From: Montifringilla adamsi
Lineage: Eukaryota; Chordata; Aves; Passeriformes; Passeridae
Direction: 5' to 3'
NCBI GenBank assembly: GCA_017590115.1
Contig: JAGGNK010006559.1
Location: 3,889,642-3,953,641, forward strand
DNA: 64,000 bases
Part shown: positions 51,987 to 62,838 of the stretch, piece by piece
Position numbering within the stretch: the first letter of the stretch is position 1
How the letters are laid out: each line of letters starts with the position of its first letter
Notes under the pieces: model-generated
What the model was told of the DNA's origin: nothing
Database searches by the model: none
The model's input: only the letters and a program-made list of their open reading frames with translations
Program-made: the position numbers and the translations under genes

Positions 51987-52587
51987 TTATAATTCCATAC
52001 AAAATGTCAAGATTGCATTTTCTCTTCCTCATTCCAAAACCCTTCATTTAAAAGCAAGGATAAAGGGAATATGTAGCCAGGTGCGGTGTTGGGAGGAAAG
52101 GGTTAAAACCGGAAGATTTGGCACGGGGGGAATAGTTTTTGCTCAAAGTGACCTTGCAGCTGGGAATGTTAAGAATGTCAGAGTGGGAAGGTGTGTCCAT
52201 TTATTATGCCTAGTTTTGTTCATCCTATGCTGGTTTTGAGAAGCAGAATTCCCGAGTAAAGACAACACACCCATAGTCATGCTCGAGCCTTCTGCTGGAA
52301 GTGAGATATCATAAAAGCACAGCCTTGTGATAAATTGCACATGTGCAAGGCCCTTTGATGCCTGGGTCAGGCAGTGGTTCCCCTCATCACTGTGTGCCAG
52401 GATGAACTGAGCCTAATGGAGCCTATGCCTTTTCACTAGGATGAGCTAAGCCAAACAGAGCCTGTGCCCCGGTGTGTCTCTGCTGCCCAGCCATGTTGGT
52501 GAGGTAATGAAATAACTACTCTGAATTTCAGCTGTGGTTTGGTCGTTGCCATCGTTACCTGTATGTTTTGACTCACACATGGGGATT
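51987..52587. other. Unassigned island between two CR1 copies
   Basis: A 600-bp stretch, more GC-rich and CpG-containing than its surroundings (GGTGCGGTG, AACCGGAAG, GGCACGGGG, GGTCGTTGCCATCG). It includes an imperfect 39-bp tandem duplication. It matches no element I recognise. A solo LTR or non-autonomous element is possible, but no border motifs or target-site duplication could be shown. Confidence 0.4.
52399..52476. repeat. Imperfect 39-bp tandem duplication
   Basis: Units begin AGGATGAACTGAGCC (52399) and AGGATGAGCTAAGCC (52438) and both contain GAGCCTATGCC/GAGCCTGTGCC. The second halves have diverged. Confidence 0.75.
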
Positions 52588-52676
52588 GACCTCTTCTCCC
52601 AGGCAAACTGCGACAGCATGAGAGGACTTAGTCCTAAGCTGTGCCCGGAAAGGTTTAGGTTGGACATAAGGAGGAA
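52588..52676 (+). mobile_element. CR1 LINE internal 3'-region fragment, sense
   Basis: CTTCTCCCAGGCAAACTGCG, GACAGCATGAGAGGACTTAG and GTTTAGGTTGGACATAAGGA match the CR1 region that also appears at about 51720-51810 in the neighbouring copy. It therefore represents a second insertion, truncated at both ends, not the continuation of the 51.5 kb element. Confidence 0.85.
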
Positions 52677-55600
52677 CTTTGGTGGCAGACTTTGGTAAGG
52701 TTAGGATTTTCCTCCCCACTCACAGTGTAACATTTCGCCTTTTTGGTGACATCAGGTTTGTGCCTCCACCTCCATTTTTACACTTGGGCTCAGTTTCATC
52801 GAGCTGCAGCCACCCTTCAGTGTCCCCACAGCAGCACTAAGGTCAGTGCAGGCTGCAGAGGCCACCAGGTGGGCAACCACCCTTAGCTGAGCTCCGTGCC
52901 ATAGTCAGCGCACAGATTTGTAGTTAGAATGAGCACATCCTCAGAAAATGAGCTAGAGGTGCAATTGCAGAACTGAAGTGCCAACACTGTGTGGCGAAAG
53001 GAAATGAAAACCTGAGGCTGCCACCCCAACAGCAAAGGCTAACAAGCAAAGTGTGATTTTTGTCCATAGTTCTTGCTTTATCAGATACCCTGGAAAGCTG
53101 TGGATCATTGCTCTAGAGGAATAATTTTGAATCCAGTAAACCAACAGCTCTCCTGTCTTTTCCACCATCAAGCTGACATTTCCCTGGACTTTCAGCTGTC
53201 AAAGAGATTCTCCATATCAGTGTATGATCACAGCTTTGGTATTAGTGAATTAAAAGCCATGTTATTGAGGGTATCGCTAATGTTGATGAAAGGAATCTTT
53301 CTTGGTTGAACAGGCAAAGATGCTTTAGGGGCAGGAGGACTGTTCTCTGATTTGGGGATGTTAAAACCATTTTTAGATCATAACTGCTCCCATGTCTCCA
53401 CAAAAACATTTGCAACATCACCTCAGTGGAGATAAACCTGAGATACTGTTCTCCTTTCTTCATGTCTGCCTAGTTGTTGCTCCATTTCCCATTTTATTGA
53501 AGCAGATATAAATAGAAACTATCAACATTGCCTTTCATACTTCTCTTCTGTAAGCCAGGCACAGGCAACACCAAGGCAGTCAACACAGATGCTTTTAAAC
53601 ATAATTAATTAAATTCTAATATCCATTAAGCAAATAGTGGTATGTAAGTCAGGTACTAAAAGAGACAAGTTGTCTGAAATGCTACCAGTGGAAGGGATGG
53701 ACCTTGGAGCCCAAGAATTGGAAAATGAAAAAGATAACTCAGTGAAATTCCCACAGCAGAAAACAGGCATCCACAGCAATCTTTAAAGGCTTGTATGTAC
53801 CTCCAAAGAGAGCACTGCAAATCATTCCTCTCTGCTTTTAACACCCTGACTACAGAAGCAATAACCCAAGACATACTCACTGGATTATGTTTTTCAGTAT
53901 CACAGTTCTGCTCATATGATTTTTTAAATAAAGCCAGCTACCCAGAGAAGAGACCAGGCCTCTATAGTTGCACTACAAAAAAGGGACCACAAACAAGAGA
54001 TAGTTTACAGTACAGATTTTCCTCTTTCATGTTTTCCAGCATTTTTGGCTGGCACACAGAGCCAGCCTTCTCCATTTATACGCCATCATCCCCAGACACA
54101 GGCATCATTTTCCTAAGTGACAGAAACAACCTCTTACATAGAGATAATGCAAAAATAATTATTCTCTTCTGTATTAATGATCACCATTATTTTTATAAAG
54201 GAAAAGTGTTACCAAAGCCATTCTCACAGAATAGAAAACCCTCTTTCGGATCAACCCAAGCTGATTTAACAAAGATGAGTGCACACTGAAAAATCCCTGA
54301 AAACTCCCATCCTTCAGCTTTTGCCTCAGAATATGTTTGACACAAACTAATACCACACAATGAAATAGCACACACCTTATGCAAATCCTGTCTTTGTGGT
54401 TTGGTGCAAACCCTCTGTGCTCACAAGGGCTATTTCTATAGCAGAAATGCTGTCATGTGAATACTATTTCTTTAGTGATTTAGATGAGAATTTCTCTGCA
54501 GCATTTGTTAAAAAGTCTTTGATGTTTGTGATGTACTGCCAGTATATTTCCAACAGTACTAAAACTTGCTACTTTTAGAAAAATCTTTAATTTAGCTGAA
54601 CATTTTTGGTAAAAGGATTTAAAGTGTTCTTTGATGACATAGAACAATTGACAAGCAGCTTTAAAAAAGACTTACAAGGAATAAACAACTGCACCTGTGA
54701 GATAACACACAGAAGGACAAAAGTTTACAGAAAACAGAAATGAAAAAATACAGCAAAAGAGATAGCAGGTACAGTGAAATACGTATAATAGTCAATATTA
54801 GTCAAGAACACGATTAGTATACGAACAGCATATGAATAGTAAATGAAGCTTGTGTAAAACAGTGGAATGGTTGCACAGAAGTCAAAAGAAAGAGGCTCTC
54901 TCTCATCCTGCCACAGGAAGAGCACACACATGTAATGGCTCCTGCCTCTTGCTTTCCTGAATGAGAGAGGCAGGTTTGGAATTTGGTTTTACTTGGTTTT
55001 TCTTCCCCTTAAGCACTATTTTGGTGACAAAATCTGAAATTCATCATGGTTATTTCCAAAAGAAAAGCAACCTCAAACATTAAAAGGAAGGTTAGAAGTC
55101 TCATGTTTACACTGAAACCTCTCCCTCTAGCAAGGCTTGAATAGTTTGAACTGCAGAAAGAATGTAACAGCAAAATGCATGTTTCGACCTGCAGACTGCT
55201 TCCTCCTTTCTTCGTTCTCACATCCGAGATGGGGTCTAGAGAGCTGGAACAGTCTCTTCGAGCCAGTAAAAACCACATCCAGTAACTTATACAATCACTT
55301 CAACTTTGTAGAAGACCTCATCAGTGGGACCCTTCTCTGCTGGTCACAGCCAGCAGATCTGCCAACCCAGAGCCTTCTTTGTTTGGCCTTGCCAAATTGT
55401 GATTGCTCTTTTGGGGAGGACAGTGAGGCAAGGCATGACCTTGGACTTCCCTTCTATATGCTTTTAGCTTAGAATAAATTAGCTTGGACACAGAAGGAAC
55501 CACATCAAAGGCATCAGCCTTGGTCTGTGTGTGGTTTGAGGCAGATTAGTCTGTCCAGCTCCCTGGTGAAACACAAGACTCCATTAAGGGCTTGGCATCT

Positions 55601-55686
55601 GGCAGAGAAAAGCTTGACTTGATGGAAAAGCACTGGAAGTACCTTCCCTTTCCACCCCCCTCTGGATTTCCCTTTGTGTTACTCAC
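52677..55686 (-). other. DLGAP1: Start of the long DLGAP1 intron (downstream of the 241-nt exon)
   Basis: Begins on the minus strand with GTGAGTAAC at 55686. No repeat was recognised. The longest frame of the whole window, 164 codons on the plus strand at 53795-54289, lies here. It has no recognisable domain, no splice signals and ordinary AT-rich composition, so it is treated as chance. Confidence 0.65.
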
Positions 55687-55927
55687 CAGTGCTGCTCTGG
55701 ATGGTCCTCACCGTGGTGGTGGTACGCGGGGGAGACGAGGAGCGCAGCGATATGCACTCGTCATCCTGGGAGCAGCCCTTCTCGATGGCCCGCACGTAGC
55801 TGTGGCTCCTCATGCGGAAGCAGCCCGGCATTGGCAGATCCAGCGCTTCCACGGCCTGAGACTCCAGCTCGCTGAACACCGACTCGCAGACGGACTCGAA
55901 CTGGCCGTTCACCTCCATCTCACTCAC
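55687..55927 (-). CDS. DLGAP1: DLGAP1 internal exon carrying one GK-binding repeat and a Ser/Thr-rich tail
   Basis: This 241-nt exon follows the acceptor TGTCTGTCTGCAG and ends at ACTG|GTGAGT. It enters in phase 0 and leaves in phase 1, giving 80 codons plus one base. The protein runs VSEMEVNGQFESVCESVF, an acidic helix-like stretch ending SQAVEALDLP, then MPGCFRMRSHSYVRAIEK (a third GK-binding repeat in this window), then CSQDDECISLRSSSPP and a threonine run ending TIQSST. In the spliced message it directly follows MSTISQ of the upstream exon, as in known DLGAP1. The EKGCSQDDEC and RTTTTVRTIQ segments are, from memory, diagnostic of DLGAP1 rather than DLGAP2 or DLGAP3. CpG density is high for this AT-rich region, as expected of a constrained exon. 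The exon opens with GTGAGTGAG, so its 5' edge is itself a perfect donor sequence. Its length is not a multiple of three, so skipping would shift the frame. Confidence 0.94.
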
Positions 55928-55940
55928 CTGCAGACAGACA
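55920..55940 (-). promoter_or_regulatory. Overlapping acceptor/donor (recursive-splice-like) at exon start
   Basis: On the minus strand a pyrimidine-rich GTGTCTGTCTGCAG acceptor is immediately followed by GTGAGT, so CAG|GTGAGT is a full match to the 5' splice-site consensus. The preceding exon also ends in CAG, so normal splicing rebuilds the same perfect donor at the exon-exon junction. This is the architecture of recursive splice sites, which can be reused as donors unless the exon junction complex blocks them. The motif is seen directly; its use is inferred. Confidence 0.6.
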
Positions 55941-58121
55941 CCGGGCAGGGTCAGTGCATCCCATACGTGGATATTCCACGCTGCCTGACACAAACACTCT
56001 CAAGCTACGGCGGCACAATGGCCAGCACCCGTTAGAGGATCCCTTTGCACATGAAGAAAGACAAATGGGACATGTTTTCTTTTGGGGAAAGAAACAATCT
56101 ATAAAAAGGGGAGACAGAGGTGTTGGCAAAGATTCAGCAGAGTTTGGGCTCTTGGCTCTTCTGAAACTGGTGGGAAGCCTGGAGCCCTCATAGCAGCTTC
56201 TGTTTTATGTGACCCAGAGCCCATGGCAGAGGTTGAATGTTTGGTCATTGAGATCACTACACGTAAAACAAAAATCACACTTTGCAGGGTGAGGAAAAAA
56301 CCAAGAAGGATCAGCTTAACCCCAGTACATTATCAGTGCAATCACACTGATAAAACCTGAGTGGCTGGAAAGCTGCAGGGTAACAAACACAGGAAGGGGA
56401 AGTTGGTAAGGGAACCAGCTTTGATGCTGGGGAAATTGTCTGTAGAACTAAATTTCTGGCTGAGAGCAGATACAAAGGAATCCTTAGACCCTTTGTGCAG
56501 CAGACACTAGGTGGTGATAAAGACTTGTGCTCATGGTGGTTAAAGAGCATTTGAAAACTTCCTACAGGTCTTAAGAATCTGGAAACCATTTACCTTGGCT
56601 TAATTAGTAATGGATGCTCATGTTTCTAAACTGAGCATTGAGCCCTGAGCTTGGCATTAAAGCACATTAATTATCACTGTATGGGACATGCAGATGGAAA
56701 CCATCCCTTGAGAATTTTGTTAGTTTTCAAGCATGTACAAGACCAAGTTAGCAGGAGAAGATAAGACTATGTTGGGAAGGTAGAAAAAACCCCATTAGCA
56801 ATGCTATTCCAGGATTAATATTACCAAGAAAAATGTTTTGCGGAGTCTTTGTACACATAACTGAAAAATCTCAGAGAGCAAAATATATTTTTTTCAAAGG
56901 AAAACTATTTTAAAAAGCATGGAAGAGCAGTAGGTAGTACAACAAAAAGAATAATCTTACTGTGGCAGAGAATATCCAATCCTCAAGTAAGTATCTCTGA
57001 ATTAATGCATTTTTAAACCAAAAAAACTTGTTCACCTTGGCAAATGATAACCACTCCTTGGCTGACAGTTTTGTGTGTTAGGTGTGCAGCTAAACAAGTA
57101 ACCTGACCTAATGTTCATGTAGTTGCCTCTGAGGCCTGAATTTCTGTGCTGTTTTCTCCTAGATACATTCTGGCCCTCCTTTTAGAGCATCAGCCCATGC
57201 CCTATGCAAAGTGCCTCACTTTAAAATACACAGGTAAAGACTCTGAAGTGTCTAAATATAGTAGACTGCAGAAAGGGAAACAACGTATTTCATATGAAAT
57301 TCCATATTGAATAACACATTTATTTGTTATGGCCAGAGCTGAAGTCCTGGTGTTACTGCTGTCACACACTTTTTTTGACATGGTGATGACTTGGTGTGCC
57401 AATCATTAGGGCTCAGTATCTGGCACCACAAATCCTGCCTGCTGCATTTCTGGATGAGTAAGGAAGTTCTTTCATCCAAGTGATTTACCCAAATGATCCA
57501 CTTAAGCTAACGAGCCAAAAATCATACCAAGGAGCTAGAAGATGTAGCAGATGAACTACTGGCCCTCTGCCCTGTGGTGTGCTGGCACTTTTGCAGTTCT
57601 TTCATATCTGGTCCCTATGAACTCAACTGTACAAGCATGGTGAATGCAAGGACAGACTATTTTATAACACTAAAACACATAAACTGAATCTGTCACGATA
57701 GACTTCATTTTTCTTCTTGTTTAGGAGCATGATGATCTCTTACAGGATTTCAGGGCAAACATACAGATTTTTTCACTTAATACATATACTGTAATATTTG
57801 TACTATTTTGCTGAAACGTTTGGAGGTACACAAAGTAAAGAATGCATAAAAAAGCATAAAGAAAATAAAATCTCTAATAAAATAGTGGAGCACAAACTAT
57901 TAACAGCCTAATTTTATTTTAGCACCTCACTCAGCATACAAACATGTTTTATTAAGCATTCAGAAATTTTGATTGGAGGTACTAAGCACAAGATCCTTAA
58001 GAACCCTGTCCAATGAGAGTGTTGGTGAGCACCACTTAAAGCAAAATCCAGTTTCTCCTATTGCAAGCAGTGTCCAGCGTGACACTGGCTCTCCAGGCTG
58101 CCCCAGGTGCACGTCACCCAC
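55928..58121 (-). other. DLGAP1: DLGAP1 intron of 2194 nt between the two certain exons
   Basis: The intron is bounded by GTGGGTGACG at the donor end (58121) and TGTCTGTCTGCAG at the acceptor end (55928). It is AT-rich and contains no recognisable interspersed repeat, and I found no further exon-like segment. Several 60-92 codon frames on both strands show no family resemblance and no supporting splice signals. Confidence 0.85.
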
Positions 58122-58299
58122 CTGGCTGATGGTGCTCATGGCTCTCATGTAGCTCTCGTTGCGGGAGCGGAACTTGGGGGACGTCAGCAGCCCTGCAGGG
58201 TCCAGGCTGTCCAGGCTCCTGTTGATGGAGACTTCGCTCACTGCCCTCAGGTAACTGTGGCTCCGGATCTGGAGCTTTGGCGAGTGTTCACTGGATATC
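58122..58299 (-). CDS. DLGAP1: DLGAP1 internal exon carrying two GK-binding repeats
   Basis: DLGAP1 (GKAP/SAPAP1) is a postsynaptic-density scaffold linking the guanylate-kinase domain of PSD-95 (DLG) proteins to SHANK. This 178-nt exon follows the acceptor AAACTCCCAG and ends at donor CAG|GTGGGT. It starts with the last base of a split codon (phase 2), then gives 59 codons from ISSEHSPKLQ to MRAMSTISQ, ending in phase 0. It contains two copies of the family's 14-residue GK-binding repeat, with cores RSHSYLRA and RSRNESYMRA, between which lies the SINRSLDSLDPAGLLTSPK linker. From memory of the human protein, nearly every residue matches DLGAP1; one Asn-to-Ser change near the start is the only difference noticed. 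DLGAP2 is similar here but, as remembered, differs around SPKLQ and SLDSLD. The open frame continues into both introns, but those extensions are low-complexity and non-homologous, so the splice sites set the limits. Paralogue choice rests on recall, not alignment. Confidence 0.93.
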
Positions 58300-60379
58300 C
58301 TGGGAGTTTTGGGAGGGGAAAAAAGAAAAAGGAAGAAAGAAAAAAGAGATTCCATCAAATCCAAATGGCCTCACCAGGAGTGAGAATAACCAGATGTTTT
58401 TCACTGGAACAGCATGACTTGAACTAGTCATGACACAGTTATTGTATATTTATAAAATAAAGGCAATGTCAGCACTTTTATTTGGATTACCCCACCCTTT
58501 TATTTGGTGGAAGGAAAAGGACGGAAAGAATTTTCTTTTCATTTTTTGTAAACCATGTCTAAGCATAATGGCAAAATTGTTCACTTTCTTTACTGACAGC
58601 AGAATGGAAAAATTGTACACTGTACTGACAATGACAGTATCCAGCTCCAGAAACCCTGCCACTGATGTGGGACTTTTGAAGTGGCAACACTGAAATGGCT
58701 TCATAAGTTGATTTTAAAAGAGCAAGAGGAGCCACTGAGATGAGCAGCAGAGAAAGCCCTGTGGCCTTACAGAGATGAATGCAGCAACCACCAAAACCAG
58801 CTGGGGAGGCAGGTAAAGAAGGAAGAGGCTTGATGGTTCGATCAACTGGATGATCCTAAATTTATCAACTGAACATCCACATCTCGAAATGCTGCCGGTG
58901 ACGTGACTCTGACATGTTCTCATGCATGTACTCATGAAACAGGACTGTTTCTCATGGGGCTTTCAAGGGTCTACAGGCCAACAGGGCAGGCAGATCACAT
59001 AAACCATGCAAAACACACTCATAGTATGCCTTAACCTGGGAAATCACTCCAACAGCACAGACCACCTGATTAGGTTTCATATGCTTTAAATTTTGTTTTA
59101 GACCTGGCTTAAGCTGTGACTTAACAAAATGCATGCTAGGGAAGCAGCTTTACACAATTATGTCAAAGTAGAAGTTTAAGAGTCAGAAGTTTAGAAGTTT
59201 AAAATACAGTTGTATTTTTGAAGTGATAACTTTGCCTAGTTTTTCAATACAAGTGACAGGTGAGATGTTCAAGGAATGAAAACCAAACAAAATACCCTCC
59301 CCCCCTCGCTTCTCCCCCCATTCCCCAGGGAATTTGTGCTTCTGTACTATGTTCTTGCCATATGTACTAAGAGTCAGCTAGAACAATCCTGCACTTGTGA
59401 GATGCTTTATCCTTTGACTGTGCTGGCTAAGTACTGTCTTCACAACCTGAGGCATCGTCTAAATATGTGAGTCACAAAAAAATGGGTGAAATACACTTGT
59501 ATGAAATATAATTAATTTGGGGGATATTGTCTTTTGTAAGAACTCATTGATGAATAAAGTATCAAAAGGGTGAATCTTCAATACATTTTTTGATTTAAAA
59601 AAAAGTATCACAAAGCAAACAAATTAAAATATTAACTAAATCTTCTATTTTAAAATGTAAATCTCATAAAGATGTTTACAGGTATGTGAAAGAAAAAACT
59701 GTAACCTAATTACAGGCTTAATCTTTGTCTCCTAGTCTTTAGAAATACATACACAGCTGACCTGAAAGAAGAGAATCCATTTTATGTCTAATTCCTGAAG
59801 CATTTGCAGATATTTTGTATTCAAGTATCTAATGATGGTAATTAGTATCAGCAATTTCCCAGTGGCATGCACAGTTCTGGTAATTGTCAAGGCATTTTGG
59901 GAGGACAATTCCATTATGTAATCACTCACCTAAATAGTTCAGAAACTGGGTCTATTTCTGAATTGTCCAATAGTGTATTAAAACCTAGGCCATCTCTACA
60001 ATACCATGTTCTCTAGCTGCTAATTACCTTCCTAAAAAAATACATAAACTTCTGTTAATTACCCGGTACTCCTGTCACAGGATGAAGAGAAAGCCTTTGC
60101 TTGCCATTTTCACTGTGCATACAGTGCAATACAACAGCCATTTCCATACTCTTTGACTTTTTACACCACTTGATCCCACATGACAAAACCTGTTTAGACA
60201 TCAGAATAAGTGGAGCTCCAAGCAACTCAAAAAAAGGCAGAAAAAGTGGTGAAAAGTCAACTGTTACTAATAGTTACATTTGTTTACTGCATTTTGGTAA
60301 CTAACACTAACCATGTAACTCTCGGAAAAAAATTTGTTGCCTGTTATTGGATTTTAAAAAAATTGAATGAATAATTCAG

Positions 60380-60720
60380 CAGACGTAATTTTTCTGATGC
60401 ATGTGAGCTACTTCACCACGCTGCAGATCTGCAAACTGATCAGCGTCGCTTGAAATGCATTTCCTAGATTTGTTCAAAACGTATTTTATGATTATGATGT
60501 GAACAGTTTGCTGCCAATATGTGACATGCAAAATTCAAATCAGCTTGATTAGCTGCCAGTTAGTCAAATACGTCACCTGGGGCTTGTTGCTGCCCACTGA
60601 TTAGCTGAGCTTGCAAGAAGACTGCAGCACATCACAAGATTCAATGCACAGATATTGCCAGACGGAAATCTGCAATTGCTGAGGCACATGCCCTTTTAAG
60701 AGTGGAACCAATAAAGCAAG
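60380..60720. promoter_or_regulatory. Candidate conserved non-coding element in the upstream intron
   Basis: Seven CpGs are kept within about 280 AT-rich bases (GACGTAA, CACGCTG, CAGCGTCGCT, AACGTA, TACGTCA, GACGGA). The words include a CRE-like TACGTCA (60569-60575) overlapping an E-box CACCTG (60574-60579) and repeated TGATTAGCTG/TTGATTAGCTGCC modules. CRE and E-box words fit an activity-responsive neuronal enhancer. This is inference from motif words, not an alignment. Confidence 0.35.
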
Positions 60721-61353
60721 TATCCATAGCACAAAGATTTTGCTGTGGCAGCCAGAGTAAAGATCATGTGAGATACTCATGGGAGTGGCATGGAAAGCCA
60801 CCATAAAGAGTATAGAAATGAATTTTCTGTATGCATTAGTGTTGCATATTATTTTCGCAACTCTGCTTGAAACAAAGCAATTCCTCATAAAAGTAGATGT
60901 TCCCTTTTTTTCAGATGTGGGTCCTCAGCACAGCTGCCTTTTGTTTTGTTTTTTTTTTGTTCCTCAGTATGCAACTGACTAGTATGACACAAATCCAGAA
61001 CTGTATTTTACAGGGGGCTACTTAATCTTAATCTGGGCACACCTCCCATCTCCTGTATAAACCAGAGGAGGTAACTGGCTGCTGTTGAAGGAGGTGGCTC
61101 GTTGCTTACTGATTGCTACAATCTCTGCTTCATTAGATGTAGTGGGAGAGGAAAAAAGGAGAATAAAAAGGATTTAAACATAAAGAAAGAAATATTGAAA
61201 GCTTGCATTTATAATGATTACTGCTGCTTTTATAGCTGTGTAATAAATTGTCACTATGTCCTACAGTAAAGTTTAATGAACAGCTGAAATGCCACTGGAA
61301 ATTTTGATAATATGCCACTTAGGAATAAATCTGACTATGTATGATGTGCAGGA

Positions 61354-61406
61354 TCTGAATGTATAATTAATTTTCTGAATGTATAATTAATGTATAATTA
61401 ATTTTA
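61354..61406. repeat. AT-rich tandem repeat (2.5 copies)
   Basis: TCTGAATGTATAATTAA occurs at 61354 and 61374, and a partial TGTATAATTAA follows at 61391. Short, local, recent-looking duplication. Confidence 0.85.
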
Positions 61407-62499
61407 ATTTGGAGTTACTATTACCAGTAATGTGTAAATGAAAATACCTTTTTCTTCCTTGAGGGTTCAACTCTGTCTCTTATTTATCCTGCATTACCTA
61501 AATTTTTCTTTGTGCCATTGTAATTTCCACAATAAGTACAACATGCCAGGGACTGAGACTTTGGGACAGATCTTTGGCCAATACAAAATGGTCTTTTGGA
61601 TCCACTCACTGCATTGGATGTATTAATTGGCAGAAGTGGGATGTGAATTATTTAGGTTGTTAAACATGCTCCTCAAGCATGTTCCATCATTTCTGCGCTG
61701 CACCCACAAGTGACAAGTCCTCACACTGGCTGCACTATGTTTTTTCCCCACACTTCTTGCCTCAGGCCTCACCTCAGAGGATGGCAGCACAGCCACAACA
61801 GCTTCACACTGATACCACACAGGGTAGGAGGCACAGCACTACTGGATGTGCTTCCCAAAAACCACAGCAAGAGGCACCAGAGGAGATGAGGGCTCTGTGT
61901 TGCTGCTGCTCTGCTGATTGCCATTGTGGGTTTCCCGAGGGGATTTGCAAGAGTAGGAGCTAGCCCTGAGCTGAAGTGTGTGGAAATGGAGTCTGCTGAG
62001 TCCCAGCAGATAAATAAATACTCCACTGGGTAGAGGAAGGAAAGTGCCTCTGATCCACACTGTGCATCAGAGAAGTTCAAGGCCAAATGCTACAGAAACT
62101 CCAGGAAAAGCTCTGAGAGGCAGGAGAATGCTCATTTAATCAGAAAACATGTTCTAGTGAAGCATCTGAACCAGAACATCATGTAGGTGTATAAAGGAAA
62201 TCTTTGCATACTGCACTGTACATTTCCAACGCACTGAAGCCTATTCTCCTGTTTTCATTCAAATAGAGAAAATAAAGTATTTAAAGCATGCACATCTAAT
62301 CACCCTACCACTGTTGCAACACGCATGGTAAGAAATATTTTTAACTCACTGTTACAGATGTGTTTGTATTTACATGATATTAACATGATTTACGTGATTT
62401 AACTCAGATGAAAACACATTCTGGTCCCTCATTTATTTGATTATTTTCAGAGTAAGGAGTTGGTTGGTGTAGGCATTTGTGAGAGGAGCTAAACTCAGT

Positions 62500-62838
62500 T
62501 GCTTTGCTCTGGAGGATACAGGGAAGCTGGAGAGGGACCCTTCATCAGGAATTGCAGTGAAAGGACAAGGAGTAAAAGCTACAAACTGAACAAAGGAAAA
62601 ATTAGGCTAGATATTAGGAAGAAATTATTTACTGTGAGGAAGGTTAGACATTGGAACAGGTTGTCCAGGGAGGTTGTGAATGCCCCAACCCTGGCAGTCT
62701 TCAAAACCAATTTGGATAAGGCCTTGAACAACCTAGTCTAGTGGGAGATGTCCCTGCCCCTGGCAGTGGGGGAGGGGGCTAGATGACCTTTAAGGTCCAT
62801 TCCAAGCCTTTAACACTCAGTGATTCTGTGGTTCTATA
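62500..62838 (+). mobile_element. CR1 LINE 3' fragment, sense
   Basis: About 340 bp of CR1 3' end: AAATTAGGCTAGATATTAGG, TTGGAACAGGTTGTCCAGGG, GATAAGGCCTTGAACAACCT, GGGGGCTAGATGACCTTTAA and a terminal GTGATTCTGTGGTTCTAT. It differs in subfamily features (GATAAGGCCTTGAACAACCT) from the 51.5 kb copy. An 80-codon frame inside it is a repeat by-product. Confidence 0.95.

Larger units (their letters stand above)
58300..62499 (-). other. DLGAP1: DLGAP1 intron upstream of the 178-nt exon
   Basis: This stretch begins at the acceptor of the 178-nt exon and runs right to the CR1 copy at 62.5 kb. It holds a short C-rich run near 59300, the CpG-retaining segment at 60.38-60.72 kb and an AT-rich tandem repeat at 61.35 kb, each described separately. 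Frames of 60-105 codons (for example around 61.7-62.1 kb, both strands) resemble no family I know. Short DLGAP1 isoforms start from internal first exons in mammals, but no such first exon could be recognised here. Confidence 0.7.

Noticed and set aside
53795..54289. 164-codon plus-strand open frame, the longest in the window
   Set aside because: No recognisable domain, no splice signals, ordinary AT-rich composition and opposite strand to the gene. Some frames of this length are expected by chance in 64 kb.
60601..60888. 95-codon minus-strand frame as an alternative DLGAP1 first exon
   Set aside because: It ends at a stop instead of a donor, and the peptide does not resemble the known N-termini of this family.
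62499..62741. 80-codon plus-strand open frame
   Set aside because: Inside a CR1 3' fragment, same reason.
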